From Coniferiporia sulphurascens (lineage: Eukaryota; Basidiomycota; Agaricomycetes; Hymenochaetales; Hymenochaetaceae), in the NCBI GenBank assembly GCA_002794785.1, contig NBBA01000004.1, forward strand, positions 1,550,001 through 1,614,000: a DNA stretch of 64,000 bases, written 5' to 3'. A program made the translations under genes and the position numbers. Shown here piece by piece: positions 45,654 through 58,606 of the stretch (positions are counted from its first letter, which is position 1; each line of letters starts with the position of its first letter). The notes below the pieces were generated by a model. The model did not search any database and was not told the origin of the DNA. It saw nothing but the letters and a program-made list of their open reading frames with translations.

Positions 45654-48600
45654 TTAATAACCGGGTAAAGTTTCCACAGCAGAGACAAAAGTAACATCAA
45701 AATCACCCTCCGCGCTCGCCGCCGCACTCATTGAAGCCTCCCACTGACTGGCGTCTGAGCTAGACGCCGTGATTGCCGACTCTATCTGCCATGCACGCAG
45801 GAGGTCCTGTGCCTCGATCATAAGCAGCTCTGCAGCACGTCGCTTCGACCACACACGTGGCTCCGGCTCTGGATCAACCGTCATGCCGAAGAGTACACTC
45901 GTCCGTGGGCTGGCGCTGGCAGACGCATTTCCTGGTCCACCAAATCCTGAACTGTATAGGCGGGCATAGCTCTCGGTTGCGTGGGCGGACAGGGATTTGG
46001 GGATAGGGAGGAATGTATGATAGCATAGGCACTTCTGCACTATGCGTATGCGCTCGTATGTGCATCTCACGAGAGCAGGTGAACGGAGCGTCGTCACTGT
46101 CAGAGCTTGTCCTGTGTCTGGAATAACGTCATTTTGGCTAATATCATCTATAGACTGCGAATATGACAGGTTCTGGCCCGCAGAGGTCGACGATGGCATG
46201 AAGGACGGCGATAAAAACGCGTTTGAAGGCGGTACACCGGTACCTAGGTGTATGATAGGTTTTCTCCCCCTCGTCCCCACCGGGGTTAATGTAATATTTT
46301 CGGAGCTACTTAAACTGGAAGCACCGTAAATACTTGAGAGATTTCCCGCAAAAGAGACATTAGGATCCGAAGGCCCCAGGAACGGTGACCCCTCGGGTGT
46401 CGGTGCTAACGAATTCGTCTTCATGCTGAAGCGTGGTTTGGCATAAACCGTGCTTAGTGGCCGTACACTAGACCTTGGTCTTGCGGAGCCAGTAAAACTG
46501 ATGTTTCCCGAGACGGATTCCCGCATCTGGAGAGCTTCATACAGTTGGACTGCTCTTTCGTGCATGAATGTACGAAGCTGTATTGTCAGTGGAGAACGCC
46601 GTAGGGATATGAACTCTAATAATGACCATGTGAGGTAATCAACAAGACGGGGACACGGGAAGGGCTGGGCGCTATTGCGTCGTGGCGGCGGGTTTGAAGG
46701 AGAGGAAGGACGTGATGGTCGCCCTGCAGTGCTAAGATAAGATGCAGAATGATGTGTGTCCGTCATTGAGGATGATGAGCGTCTGTGCTTTGACCTTTCG
46801 TCCGCCTTGTCGATTAACTCGGTGAATGAAGTGCTGGCGACGGGCGACGGGAGAGCCGAAGCGGATGCCGACGACGAATTACTACGTAAAGCAAACATTG
46901 CATTCCCGTCTCGCAATACGGTTCTCAGCAAGGCGCCAACGCGAGCCCATGCACCAGGGAAGATAGACGAAATATCATCTTCTCCACGCAGAACAACGGC
47001 TTTTAGAGCGACAAATGCCATAGCAATGCGCACAGACGTTAAAACGCTACTCTGACCTGAAGGTCTACGTTTCGCTTTCTTCGTTGTCTGTCGAGCTGTT
47101 TCTGTGTCCGCATCTATAGGAGTTTCAGAAGTAAAAGAAGCCGACCTCTTGATAGATCCTCGCGACGAACTCAGACTTGCGCTCGTTTGATTCTGAAAGG
47201 TGGTCATAGTATACGAGAGAAGTCGTACCCAGGCCCTTGCATGCGCATCCTGGCGCCAGCTATCAGTCCATTCTGTGTTCATTGCAAGTTCGGCAGTGGT
47301 ACGCAACCGAATTATAAACGGAAGGATTATACCGGACAAGAATACTGGAGAAGGGTCCCTCTTTTCCAGTTCCGTCATGATGTCCGATTTCAGGAGACAG
47401 ACCGACTGAGTGAGAAGTATTATCAACGTGCGTCTGAATTTTAAGGTGGAGAGAACGTTCTCCTGGGCCGCCATCTCGCAGATCTCCAAGGCCGATGCAC
47501 ATATTTGCGTCACGACGACGTTCGCAAATTTGGGATGATTGGCGAAAGTGGGTTGAGACGTCAATGTGACGAGGCTTTGTAGCATACCAGTTAGATCCAA
47601 CATACTGCCGTAAGCGCTTATAATAGGCGCGAGCTCCCTTAGAATAGATACGGCGTAATTGGGATCTCCACGAAGAATAAAGGTCTCTGCAAGCCTATCA
47701 ACGAATAGTTGGACCGATTCGACGGCTGCATTGGACATCGATGACTCCTTCAAAATCAGCTTCGCAAGGTCAAGCGACTTTTGCAACGAAGTCGCGCGGA
47801 GCGCACCACCATTTTTCACGTATTGGACAAGGAGCAACAGATAGTCCGAGCGCATAGACTGAAGGTCGCAAGGCGAAGCAGAGTTTTCAAACAGGCTACT
47901 GGAGAAATTCCCGTCTGCCAGAGGAACCTGACCACTGCCTTCACTCAGCTTCTGCGCAGATTCAGTCGTCTTTGTCTTTGCCGTCGCTTTAGAAGTGACA
48001 ATAGTGCCCAAAGCGTCGATACCGTCACGAAGAACATTGCGTGCTGAAGGAGAAGCATCGTATAAATGAGGGACAAGAAAACGGAAAAGCCGCAAAAAAT
48101 ACTCCGCCCTTTTGACAGTGGGATCGTGAGCGATAACCGTCAGTAACATCCGAATGATGTTATCAGGGTGGAAGCGTTTACTTTCGAAGAATTCCGCAGA
48201 TAGCGAGTTCTGCAGCTTGTCAGCAAACACCTTTCCGTCCTTTCTAAGTGACGCCAAAAACATCTGCGGCCTCTCATCCGCTGTAATGGCCAGCGCAGTT
48301 TCCTCTTCCTGAGCTTTGTTGGCGTCGCGGATGCCTGCAGCATCATGTGCCAAAGCGTTTGATTTTAATGTGGACAAAAGGCGAAATGCGCTATTAGCGA
48401 CCCAGTCACCGTCGGCAGCGGATTGTACAACAATATTCGAGAAAACCTGGAGGGCCTGATAGACGAATATGTCCTCGTGAACAGCAAAAAAGCGATGGAC
48501 GGCATATTCTATGGCCTCCCGGACTCCCGCATCCCCCTCAGCTTCGCAGTAAGTTTTGAAGAGCACGGGCAGGAAAATCGAAAATCCTGTCCCGGAAGAC

Positions 48601-51600
48601 ATCAGCCGGCGGAAGCGTGTGCTTGCTATCATATAGACTGAAGAGAGTTTTTCAGCTTAAGACAAACCTTACCACGCTGTGAACTCACCGATTAAAGCAT
48701 GCGACACTATTCCTATGTCGTCTCCGTGACGAAGAAGTATACGATTAACACCATCCATAAAGCCAGCTAGCTCGGCACGATCATTAAGATGCCTCGTCAG
48801 ACATCTAAATACCTGTGCTATAAAAAGTAAATGGCTCCTTGAGAAGGATAGGGATAGTCTGAAGCTCGTTTGTCCGCGTCTGGGGACATTCCTCTTTGCC
48901 GAACGCCGAGGGAGAACGCTATCAGAGTCAACGAAGTCGAGAATCTCTGGTAGGATCAGCGGAGTCCAACTCTTCCGAACGATAAGGACGTCTTGGGGGC
49001 TGCGCTTGAGCATATCGACGAACAGAAGATTCTGAGACATCCGTATCATCGTCATATAGACCAGAGTCAAAGGACAATCATCGAAAGGATTGGTCACAGC
49101 ATCTGGACCCTTTGGGAACATAGGTCCGAAGGGGGTCGACTCAGGAAAGTAGAGCATTCCCGATGGAAATAAAAACACTTCGATCTTTGCCCGTCGAATT
49201 GCCCGAACAGACATATCGCTGACTTGCGGAGCAAACTTAGCAAGTATTGGCACAGTAAAGGCTAAGTGACGGAGAGAATCCGGAGCATTTGAATCCTTGG
49301 CGAGCATCTTCAGGAAACCGGCCAGGTGGTTGAAAACGTGAAAGGTCAGCCTCGGCGGTAGGACCCTGTTAAGGTGTAGATAAATCCGTAAGGCGCTGAC
49401 GGCCTCATCGATAGCCTCAATCCCTCCCGAAAGAATGTCTATTACCGGTCTGCAGAGCACAGCAGGATCGTCGCGCATGAAGTCCATTAACAAATCGCGC
49501 GCAAGGGATGCAACCAGGAAGTCGGAATCCATAGCCAGCTTCGCCAGCGGTAAAAATATAGAAACAAGCGGCTGAACGAAGACTGGTCTACGCTTTATAC
49601 CATGGTGCCCTGCAGAGGAAGAATTACGCCGAAGTAGTCCGCCTTCCGAGCCCGAAGGCGACTTCGTGGGTGTACTGCCCGGACTGGCTAGCGGAGTAGG
49701 GCTTCGATCCGACAATTGCCCATCATCCACAGCTGTAGCAGATGTCGATATCTGATCAAGCTGACTACTAGCGAGTAGGTACATAGGTGTCCTCAGCCAC
49801 TCCAGTTTATGATCACCTTGAGGTTTGTCTTCTTCGTCCCAACCTATTTCGTTCAACCGCCGTCGAAGATCTAGAGGAAGGGAATGGCTCTTTCCTCCGG
49901 TTCGCTCTTCGTAGTCATCATCTGCTACGTACTTGCTGTCGCCTACGTCAGTTGCGACGAAGGATAGCGGAGGCCTAGCGAGTTTAAAAGGTCGACGAAA
50001 TGCCCGGTCCGTAATATACGTCAGAGACAAGAGTTGGAAACGCCAACTTGACAATATGCTTAATCTGTATATGGTTTCTCTGCGCACTTTAGCATCGGGA
50101 CTAGCAAACCAATTCGCATCAGAGTTTAGTTAGATAATAAAAGGGGCTACCTTTGCAATCGTGCGGTTAGGAATTCCCGGAACTTGACGTGGGCTTTTTC
50201 CGCACATTGCATGCACATAAAGCATGCCTGCGAGAATCCGATAAATAGTTGGGTAGGGAAATAGGAAGACAGTAAAAAAGACGATACGCACATGAACAAC
50301 GGCCTTCGTTTCTTTGAGATTAAGACATTCATCCCACAAAAGAGGACCCAGGCGAACGAAGTCCTCTTGCTTCAAAGCTCCGCACATCGCAACCAGAACT
50401 TCGAGCAATATGCTGAGCGGGTTGTTTGGAAGTGACTCCAGTATCTTGAGACGAAGATCGATCAGTGCTTCTCGCGATTCCTGTGATGACTCTGGTGTCG
50501 CATTATCCAGCCTAGGGGACAAAACCACAGTGCCTCTGCGCTGCTCGCATGTAAGTGAGCATGAAGCCGGAAGACAATGGAACATGACTTTACCTGACTT
50601 GCCGGCCTCATACTGGTCTTGCAGAGCGTATACACCAATTCAAGCTTGTCCCAAGTCTCTTCGATTTCCTCTATGAGTTCCTCGGTGACCAGAGGTAAAG
50701 CAGACGTATCAGCGTTCATGCTGGTGTCATGCTGGATTGTCCAGGCGATGATCCTGGGGAGCCATGCTGTTCTGACCGCGCATCAATAAATATGGCGAAA
50801 ACCGGCCGGTGCTTGCGTAACAAACTCACGGTTTCAGGGTCCGGGACAATAACCTTATCTCAAGAAACAAAGAAGAGAAAAGAATGCGCTGAGATAGCGG
50901 TAAAAACATCGTTTGTTCCTATAATCGAAGTAGTTAAACACTATATGGTAAGTAGCCGAACAGTACAGACCTTGGCATCAATCAGGATCACTAGCCTTGC
51001 TTCGAGGGTGCTCGCGAATTTCACGACCTTCGCGATGGACAAACTTGATGCCTAGTACTACAATGAGCACGGACTTTGTAGAATGAACCAAAACCTTTCG
51101 ACCTTACCAAGCTCACGTCTTGTTTTGCAGCGTGCTCAGTCCGCAAAGTCCTCAACTTCCTTATCAACTCTAACAGCACGATGGTTTGACCAAGCCTGGG
51201 TTTTGCCCACGTGGGTAGTTGCCCTTCTTTCGCTTTATCCTGTCCAACCCCTCCTCGACCAGCAGGATCGCTCATGAGTGCGACGCTCACCATTTCCGCG
51301 TCTGTTGTCCAGAAAGAAGGCATATAGTGCCCAAGCATGACAAGGATAGCAAGTTGGTGTGCCACTATCTCCTCCTTTGTAGATGCAGCGCATAGGAAGA
51401 GAGGTTTATAGAATATCTGGGGACAAACTGTCGCGAAAGAACTGAGCAGACGCGTGAAGCGTTCACAGGGATATGGCGGTGGGTCAGATATCATGCGCTA
51501 CAAAACATTAAATGAACTCAGAAAGCTATAGGACGAGGCGGTCATTTACCTCTTGGCATTGTGGTATTATTAGTCCTACGACAGTTTTCCGACTGCTCTC

Positions 51601-53865
51601 TGGCAGTGTAGAAACCAGACTGGAACCAACATGAATGATGACGTCCCATTCAGCGCTCGTTGCCTAGCGTAATCTGTACTGAACACTAGGTAAAAACCTT
51701 CAATGAAGAACTGCTTACGAATTCTTTTAGCTCCTTCTGGATGCACACTTGCCACACTTTAGAGGGAGCGCCGCTGAGCCACCCAAGTACGAGTTCCTTT
51801 GTTCGCGTAATCTTCGCTTCGATGAACGTGTCATCTGCATCTTCTTTATCCAAATCTGCCTCAACGCTGATCAGCACTAGAGCAACTTTCACAGCCAAAC
51901 CCCTGACAGTGTTCAAAGAATCGTCTGGCGAGTCGATATTATTTAATTCAGGTAGTATCCGCGTAGTTAGCATTTGAGCAATTAGGTTGATGTCGGACAA
52001 GGTAAGGGTCGAAGACGTGGCCGCTTTTAGCGGCCCCTGAAGCATGTTAATAACTGATTGAAGGAAGGTGGTGATCTTGCTAGACTGTATTTTTGTGCGC
52101 AGGGGCGTCGTGGGCGCCGACCGATCGGGTAAAGCCCAGTACCCCTGTGTGATTAGTCGATTAGAGTAGTATTTTTCTTAAGTGTCAGCAAAACGAGATC
52201 GTTAATGTGAACTCACTTCAACAATATGGAGCATCAAACGTTTCTGTTCCAATGTTCCATAGTCTAAGCATCTCGCTATCGCATCGATGCATACGCCTTG
52301 CCTCAAATCATCTTCTGTGTCCGTCTTCAGGGCAAGCCCTTGATACTTCTGCTCGAGTTCATCTATGTCAAGCCGTCCACACTTCCCAGACATTATGTCT
52401 GTAATTAGTTCCTGCACGCACGCCACATCGCTCGTACTACCATCATATGTTCCATACAGTTGAGATTGTTTGTCGGTAACTTTCGGCAGGAGCAACGCGA
52501 GAACCGGTAAGATCGTGCGATAAGCAACGGGCGATGTGAGTAAAGGTTCGTGCGAGTTCAGGAGAGAACGAAGCGAAAGTAGAACACGAGAGCGCAAGGG
52601 GTTCGAAGGCATTGAACAGGCTTTACAACACCACAGGCACCGTTCTATATCGCCCTGCAAAAATCAGTTATAGTGATAGTGAATACATCACCGGAAATAA
52701 AATCACGCACTTTAGCTTGTGACGCTTTCCATGACTGTATTACGGTCTCGAAGATCTCTAATGAAAGACGCCTTTCGTCTTCAGCAATATGGCCTGTGCT
52801 TTCACTTAGAAAAGCGATAAGCAAAACGGAGAGCACATCCTTCTCGTGTGGCAAAAATTTATACGACATTCCTTTCAGTGCTGGTGTAGAAGCATAGCGG
52901 ACGATCACTGCCTGCAGATTTGCGAGGGCGTTCATGCGCGACGCTGGCTGTGGTGTCAGATTAGTGGTAGACGCCGTGGTACGTAAGCCTTGTTTGAAAG
53001 AGCTCGGCACAGACAAGTTGTTCATGCTCGCGTTAGCAGAGAGCGGAAGTGATGCAGACGACATAAACGGGAGGTGAAGTGTGGACCCGAGGGTGTGCTG
53101 GGACGCCTCACGTTCAGGCCTGGAATGTCTAATGTCACCGAATCGTGCATACCAGCACGCCCTTTGTATGTCTTCAGAGAACCTGCGCGACAGATTATCG
53201 GTAGCGGCAGCCTCCCGTGCCTCGACCACAACTTGTCTGAAGCCAAAACGTGCCGCAAACCGCGACGGACGCGGCACCGCGGTCGCTGCAGGTGCTGCAG
53301 CAGTTGCAGATGGACCAAGTTGCGAAAAGGACGTGAAGCTCGGATTGGGGGATGGAGAAGGGAGTACATGGTGTCGCAGCTGATCCCATCGAGCTTTCGA
53401 TGGAGATACTGGGAGCGGTGGAGAGGACGTCGAAGAGCGTGACGGAGCGGTGTCTATTGAAGACGTCTTGCTCTGCTTTGAAGTTTGTCTAGACGAGAAG
53501 TATGATGACGCAGAAGACCTTGGCAAACCGACAGACTGCGGGGTCGGGTTGCTTGAGCTTGAACTCGGGGACTCATCGAAAGCGTCGTAATCCTTGGACG
53601 GTACTGGCGACAAGACGAGGTCCTTCTTCAACCATGACTTCTCCCCATACACTTCGCCAGAAGTTTCTTCCAAAGGCGCGAGCGGGGTTGTCAGGACGCG
53701 ACTACGGGACTCGTCCGCGCGTGCGCCCGCCGTCACATCATGAGCACTACGCCCGGCTATAGACTCGTTTGCTTTGGGGGCAATAGATGATAGGGAATCC
53801 TTTGAGAATAGTCGTCGAATATGACGACTTCCGGAAGGCTTTTTAGGTGGTGGTCGTGAACTCAT
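45654..53865 (-). CDS. Very large helical-repeat protein, possibly UNC80-like
   Basis: An 8.2 kb gene of about nine exons encoding roughly 2,500 residues. Long open blocks on one strand (53865-52645, 52660-52202, 52045-51686, 51494-51021, 50719-50130, 50087-48669, 48632-45654) are separated by short introns with good splice sites; a further short exon near 51645-51545 adds WDVIIHVGSSLVSTL. The N-terminus (MSSRPPPKKPSGSRHIRRLF) begins about 340 Ser/Pro-rich disordered residues. The rest is Leu-rich and alpha-helical (LSVLLIAFLSESTGHIAEDE, LNSHEPLLTSPVAYRTILPV, FLPVLFKTYCEAEGDAGVRE, AIEYAVHRFFAVHEDIFVYQ), like HEAT/armadillo proteins. A Ser-rich region follows near RRSSSSMTDTHHSASYLSTA. From memory, fungal proteins of this layout are matched to the UNC80 C-terminal domain, but I cannot confirm this. 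No catalytic motif seen. Confidence 0.7.
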
Positions 53866-55431
53866 AAGGCTCGTCGTCAGTGGCAGCGACGAAATCCGGG
53901 CGACATTGACATCGCCACCGAAGCGCGTCGTGAAGTACTGGCGCGGCCATGACTACATACACCGTCCCTGCCACGACCAATAAGGACAAACGTAGTTCCC
54001 CAATCTGCTTTCACGGAATTTTCGGTCTCGCGACGAGTTGACCAGAAAGGCCTCGCAGCACAAATATACTACCTAAATATCGGACATCTACCGTGAACCC
54101 CTTGCTCCGTCGGCAGGCCCGACATAAGCATATGCAACTAATCCAGCTGACCATCAGTCACAGTCAAAGGGAGACACAGTCAGGCAATCAAAGGCACGAA
54201 TAAGGGCGGTGCTGCGGGTCATGCAGTCGAGTACATCGATACTGGCATTTCGCTCTCCGTCACCAGTTAAGTTCGTCGGCAGCTGCTCCGAGTCTTCGTC
54301 CCAAAATTGGTGCCTTTAGGACAATATGGATGTCGAATTTACCCCCTTGAATTCGAAGAGGGTGTCGACGACGAGAACTTGGAAGACTTCCATAAGCCTG
54401 GACCAACGAGTAAAGAGTAGTGTATATGCTATAATTCGAATCAGACGCTGTGTTTCTCGAGGCGCAGGCCGCTGACGATCGTTGTGAAGTTATCTCGTGC
54501 TGCGTAGCGCCCCACGACGATGAAGAGCTTGCCGGCCTCGTTGTCGATGCAGGCCTCGAGTCCGGGTCAGGACGACAAACCAAAATCTCCGGAAGCTGGC
54601 GGCCGAATCTTGTACTGCCTCCTCCACCCCAGAAATCTGCCTAGCTAGCTTTCGCCATTCACACGCGCTCGACGTTCTCAAATAATAAGTACCTCAGTTA
54701 TCGCCGGTCTTACCGAGCTGAATCAGCCGCGATTTCGATGGACAAAGAAATCGACCGGTGGCATCCCGCAGCGCATCACTATGTCTTTGATCCATCTCTT
54801 GATACGTCTGAGACTTGAAATACCTCTAACGGGTGTTGCGCGATTTATCGCACCGGGAGGTTTGACACGACCGATCTTGGTCCGTTTATCGAAAATTTCT
54901 TTTGGTTCCGTGAAGACCGAGTCTGTGTAGCGCGTGCACGCGGGCGGTGCAGGACTCATTTGAATTCAGGCTCGACTTCATCGCTCCATTCCGGGGCATA
55001 TTTGTTCCCGTTGCGCGCTCCGAGTACCTGCGGTAGACAATCGGGTTGCCTAGCGCGCATCTCCTTCCATCTTTCGGACTCAAAAAATGCATCGGCACAG
55101 AACTTGCGAATCTTCCGCACGGGCCGCATTCACTCGAGATCTAGACTATTTTTTGCAGCTTAAAGGGAGATCTGCTCCAAGATCATATATTGTATTAACG
55201 GCACTGCCAGACTAGTGCCGGTCCTCGTGAACATGCGGGTCGGCGTGTAGGACCCTTTACTAATGTCCAGTAAAGTACTTTAATTGTACCCCACTCAAAA
55301 CATAAAGGGCCGTCCCCGAAAACGCATCCCCTTCTCTGTTCCTTGTACCTCGCTTTCCGTATACCCCCTCCCTCCCATATCCCTTCTGCGAAGTGCATGA
55401 CTTGCACTCCCGTCATTCTTACGAACTCGTG
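53866..55431. other. Gene-poor interval between divergent genes
   Basis: 1.57 kb between the giant gene (reading left) and the DUF6533 gene (reading right). It holds their promoters and one weak coding candidate (54723-55129, minus). Frames at 54260-54583 and 54450-54644 overlap each other and look like chance. Confidence 0.45.
54723..55129 (-). pseudogene. Possible frameshifted small gene of unknown family
   Basis: A 57-codon frame starts at 55129 (MRPVRKIRKFCADAFFESER, then APEWSDEVEPEFK) and stops at TGA 54958-54956. A second frame begins with an ATG overlapping that stop (ATGA) and continues with protein-like sequence (TDSVFTEPKEIFDKRTKIGR, then INRATPVRGISSLRR) to 54723. The two could be one coding region broken by a one-base change, or a gene with an intron I did not find. 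I do not recognise a family, and neither part has a known domain. Confidence 0.3.
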
Positions 55432-57553
55432 ATGGCAGATTCCGCGTTGCAGGAGACGCTCCAAGCGCTCCAGTATGCTATCCCAATCGTCCAGGCAAGC
55501 CAGTGAGTATGCCCGTCTCTTACCATCGTCAAATCATCCTTAGTGTCTTGCGATCAGATATATGACGCTTTCAGGATGCTCCCTTTTATTGTATGATTAT
55601 TTCTTGACTGTATGTTGTTATTCTTCCTTGCTCCTCCTTGAAATCGTTAACAATGCCTCTCAAGTTTTCCCAAGAGGTGAACAAAAAGCATAATTCTACT
55701 CGAATGTCTACCAACGCTAGTGCAGGTTGAACTTATTTGGAAAGCGCCTAAGAGCACTATATCGATGATTTACCTTGCGGTAAGCTGTGTTCTTTACTCT
55801 CGCGGCCGGGATGATTCACTCATTTTTTGATTTTCTTGTTGTAGAATCGCTACATAATGTTGGTATCGCCTTCTTTCCTTCTTATCACCAATGAGAACTT
55901 AACGTTCGTGCCTACAGACCGCCGATGCTTGCTGTTGACATCTACGGTATGTTGGTTGCCCTTAAGTGTGGCCTTCAGTTGGGCGTACTCCTGACTCCAT
56001 TATCCCAGACCGCTTAGGACTTGCCGGTCCTCATAGTCCTCATGTATGTGGTTATTATTTTTGTTAGTTTAAACTTGCATGTCTCATTATTTATATCTGT
56101 CGGTATAGTTGTGCGTGTGTTGAAGAAACGGAGTCACTTTCAATGCTCACGCATTTCTTGGTCCTACAGCTGCAAGGCATGGATCTGGCTCGAGGGGTAC
56201 ATGACTGTCCTCTCCTTCATGAGCATGCATGGTGCGTTTTTATCTTGCCTTTGGATTCTCCCGGTCATTAAATTCGGTGCTTGCCAGGTCTGGTCGCCAT
56301 GCGTGTGCACGCGTTATTCGGCGGAGGCCGCCCCATGAAGATACTGTTGTGGGCGACATGGGTCCTTTACGCTTTCCTCACTCTCGGTCTTCTAGGTCAT
56401 GGCCTCTGGCGCGGACAAGGTGTGTATGACCTCCATTTTGCTATAGTGCCCTGTGTTATTTTGGTCGCGGTTGGGCGGCAGCGCCCGGCGAAGTTGGGTT
56501 TCAGATTGAGATCCTTACAGGGTCGCAGACCTTGCAAATGTTGCATATATGATGTTGATCCTATTTGTGTATTTTCCGGGTCGACAGTTGCTAATTACGC
56601 GGTGATTGACAGGCTCGCTAACTGTTGAGCCGATATTCAACACTTGCTTCGAAGAGGTACGCTGCTCCCGTGTGCCCGTACCTCATTCTTTGTCCCCGTT
56701 TCCGGCGTTGACCAGGAACGATGCGCCGGAGACGCAGACATTGAATGCGGAATTAACGTTAACTTTGTTTTGGGCGCGCTGACATGTCCTCTATAGATAT
56801 CTTCTATGCTATGGACAGTGTGGCTTCCAAGCCTGCTGTTTGAAAGCTTGCTTTTCTTCCTCACAACCCTCAAAGCGATCAGGGAGGCACGGCGTAACAT
56901 CTATCATCCCATATCGTCAATCCTTTACCGTGACGGAATAATGTACTTCCTCGCGATATCCGGTGAGTAAACCCTTTTCTCTGTAAATTATTACCCGCGT
57001 GTGTCATTTCTGAGCAATATACGCCCTCGCAACAGTCGCAACAATGTTCTCAATGTTCACCTGGCTGTTCGCCCCACCCTTATACGAAGGACTAGCAAAA
57101 TAGTGAGCGGGACTGAACCCTTTTAGCGTTAATTTCTTAAACCCTTTCTTTTATTTCACTCAGTTGGGCAACAGCGGTCGTAAACGTCGCAGGCTGCCGG
57201 CTCGTGCTAAGCCTTAAGATGAACGCGCGTACCCTACAAATTGTCCGCAACCAGTCAACCGATCTTGGTCAGTCAAGGTACGCGAGTCTCCATTTCGTTT
57301 GATCAGTTCGGAAATTAATGTTCCGGTTCTTTCTCTTCATTTCCATCTCGTATTCATTTACTCCTTACTGCACTCGAACTGAACGGCAACACCCGCTCCT
57401 CTCCATCCGAGTAGCAGTTTTCTTATAGGGACTGAGCTGTTTGAGGACAGTGGATATGAGGACACGGACTGGATCCTCCTTTCCGAACTTCCGCGGCTTC
57501 AGATCGGAACAGTCTATCCCGAACAGCTGCAGACGCACTGGGAGGCATTGTGA
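55432..57553 (+). CDS. DUF6533-type seven-helix membrane protein
   Basis: Basidiomycete-specific putative receptor-like membrane protein of unknown ligand and function. Starts MADSALQETLQALQYAIPIV. Following exons give YMTLSGCSLLLYDYFLT, then a 12-nt microexon FSQE (55665-55676), then VELIWKAPKSTISMIYLANR, typical of DUF6533. Later exons give CKAWIWLEGYMTVLSFMSMH, LVAMRVHALFGGGRPMKILL, LFESLLFFLTTLKAIREARR, ILYRDGIMYFLAISG, VATMFSMFTWLFAPPLYEGL and WATAVVNVAGCRLVLSLK. The last exon ends YPEQLQTHWEAL. At least ten short introns are needed. I could not find a clean GT-AG join between the exon ending near 56040 and CKAWIWLEGY at about 56169, so that junction is uncertain and might hide a defect. 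Confidence 0.75.
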
Positions 57554-58014
57554 TTTCCAGGCGTAGGGGTTTTATGTTGGCTCGAATTTTATCTGTCAAA
57601 ATGATTTACCCCGTTGAAGATTTTGGTTCATGTAATAGTTATTTGTATCATATTGTGTATCTGCCACCTGTGACCCGCTCTCGTTCATCTGCGATGCCCA
57701 GCTTATCCGTCCGTTCGAATTCCTAGATGTTCCTTTTCTTCATTCGCCACATCCGACTATAATATTATGTAAACCTCCTTCTAACTTTTTTAAACCGATA
57801 AAATACGTAAAGTGTTATTAATTCATTCCACGTGGTCTACTCTATCAGAAAGGGATCATATTCTCACGATGCTATTAGCATTCCACCTTCCTACATCACA
57901 GCACTAGCATGACGTCAGGGGCATGGAGTTCCGCCCTCTCGCTTTCGGCCATAAATACGGTCTATTCGTAGACAGTTCATAAATTCCTTTCCTTTCTCTT
58001 GCCAAACACCAACC
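57554..58014. other. Intergenic; promoter of the small mitochondrial-type gene
   Basis: 461 bp. The left part is the AT-rich 3' flank of the DUF6533 gene. The right part contains TGACGTCA at 57910-57917 and a TATA-like ATAAATAC near 57951, both within about 110 bp of the next ATG. No open frame of note. Confidence 0.5.
57910..57917. promoter_or_regulatory. CRE-type palindrome TGACGTCA
   Basis: Perfect bZIP (CREB/ATF-type) site about 98 bp upstream of the ATG at 58015. Known as a binding site for Atf1/Sko1-like stress regulators in fungi; binding here is not shown. Confidence 0.45.
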
Positions 58015-58606
58015 ATGTCCGCACCCACACTATCCCGCTCCGTCCACCGCGTTGTTAACGCCGTATCTCACTCGAGAGTTGGCACCGCTCCGGTAGCGAA
58101 GTTTCATTCATCCAGGTATGTCTTCCTGTTCAGAGACCAGTTTTGTGCATTTTAAGTTGACGGACGTCGGTAGGCCGTACTCCAGGTAACCTTTCATTCG
58201 TCGATGAGAAAGCATGTGCATTGTACTGACTATGCATAGCTCGGTGCACGCCGACGATCCAAAGGTATGCGCTCATTGACCGTCACATTCCCCGCCTGTC
58301 CCGCTCATGCGTACCTTCCAGGTTCTCGAAGATGAGAAAAGGAAGAATTTATCCGGCCAACAACACAAAACATCCACTACTCATGATGAGGCACCAGGCT
58401 GGAACGAGTACCTTGCCTCTTCGTCTGAGGCCGCCGTCAAGGCTGATCGTTCAGGCTCAAGCGGACGCGAAACAATGCAGAGACGTACTGTAGAGCACAT
58501 TAAAGCACGCCACCACGGGGACGACGTTACTAGTGGTAGGGTCGAGGCCCAGTACGAGCGTGATGAGATTCAGGGCCCGTTGAAGGACAAGGGCAAGCAG
58601 AAGTGA
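58015..58606 (+). CDS. Small mitochondrial-type protein of unknown function
   Basis: Three exons: 58015-58115, a 25-nt microexon 58240-58264, and 58322-58606, giving about 136 residues. The N-terminus (MSAPTLSRSVHRVVNAVSHS, then VAKFHSS) has Arg/His/Ser and no acids, as in a mitochondrial presequence. The rest is hydrophilic: DDPKVLEDEKRKNLSGQQHK, EAPGWNEYLASSSEAAVKAD, RRTVEHIKARHH and AQYERDEIQGPL. I recall similar short proteins with the EAPGWNEYLAS phrase across basidiomycetes, but no named function. It is soluble and charged, possibly a matrix protein. A CRE-type site and TATA-like box lie just upstream. Confidence 0.8.

Noticed and set aside
56040..56170. Calling the DUF6533 gene a pseudogene because one junction lacks a clean splice
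   Set aside because: All other exons are intact and conserved; the gap is more likely my failure to find the junction.
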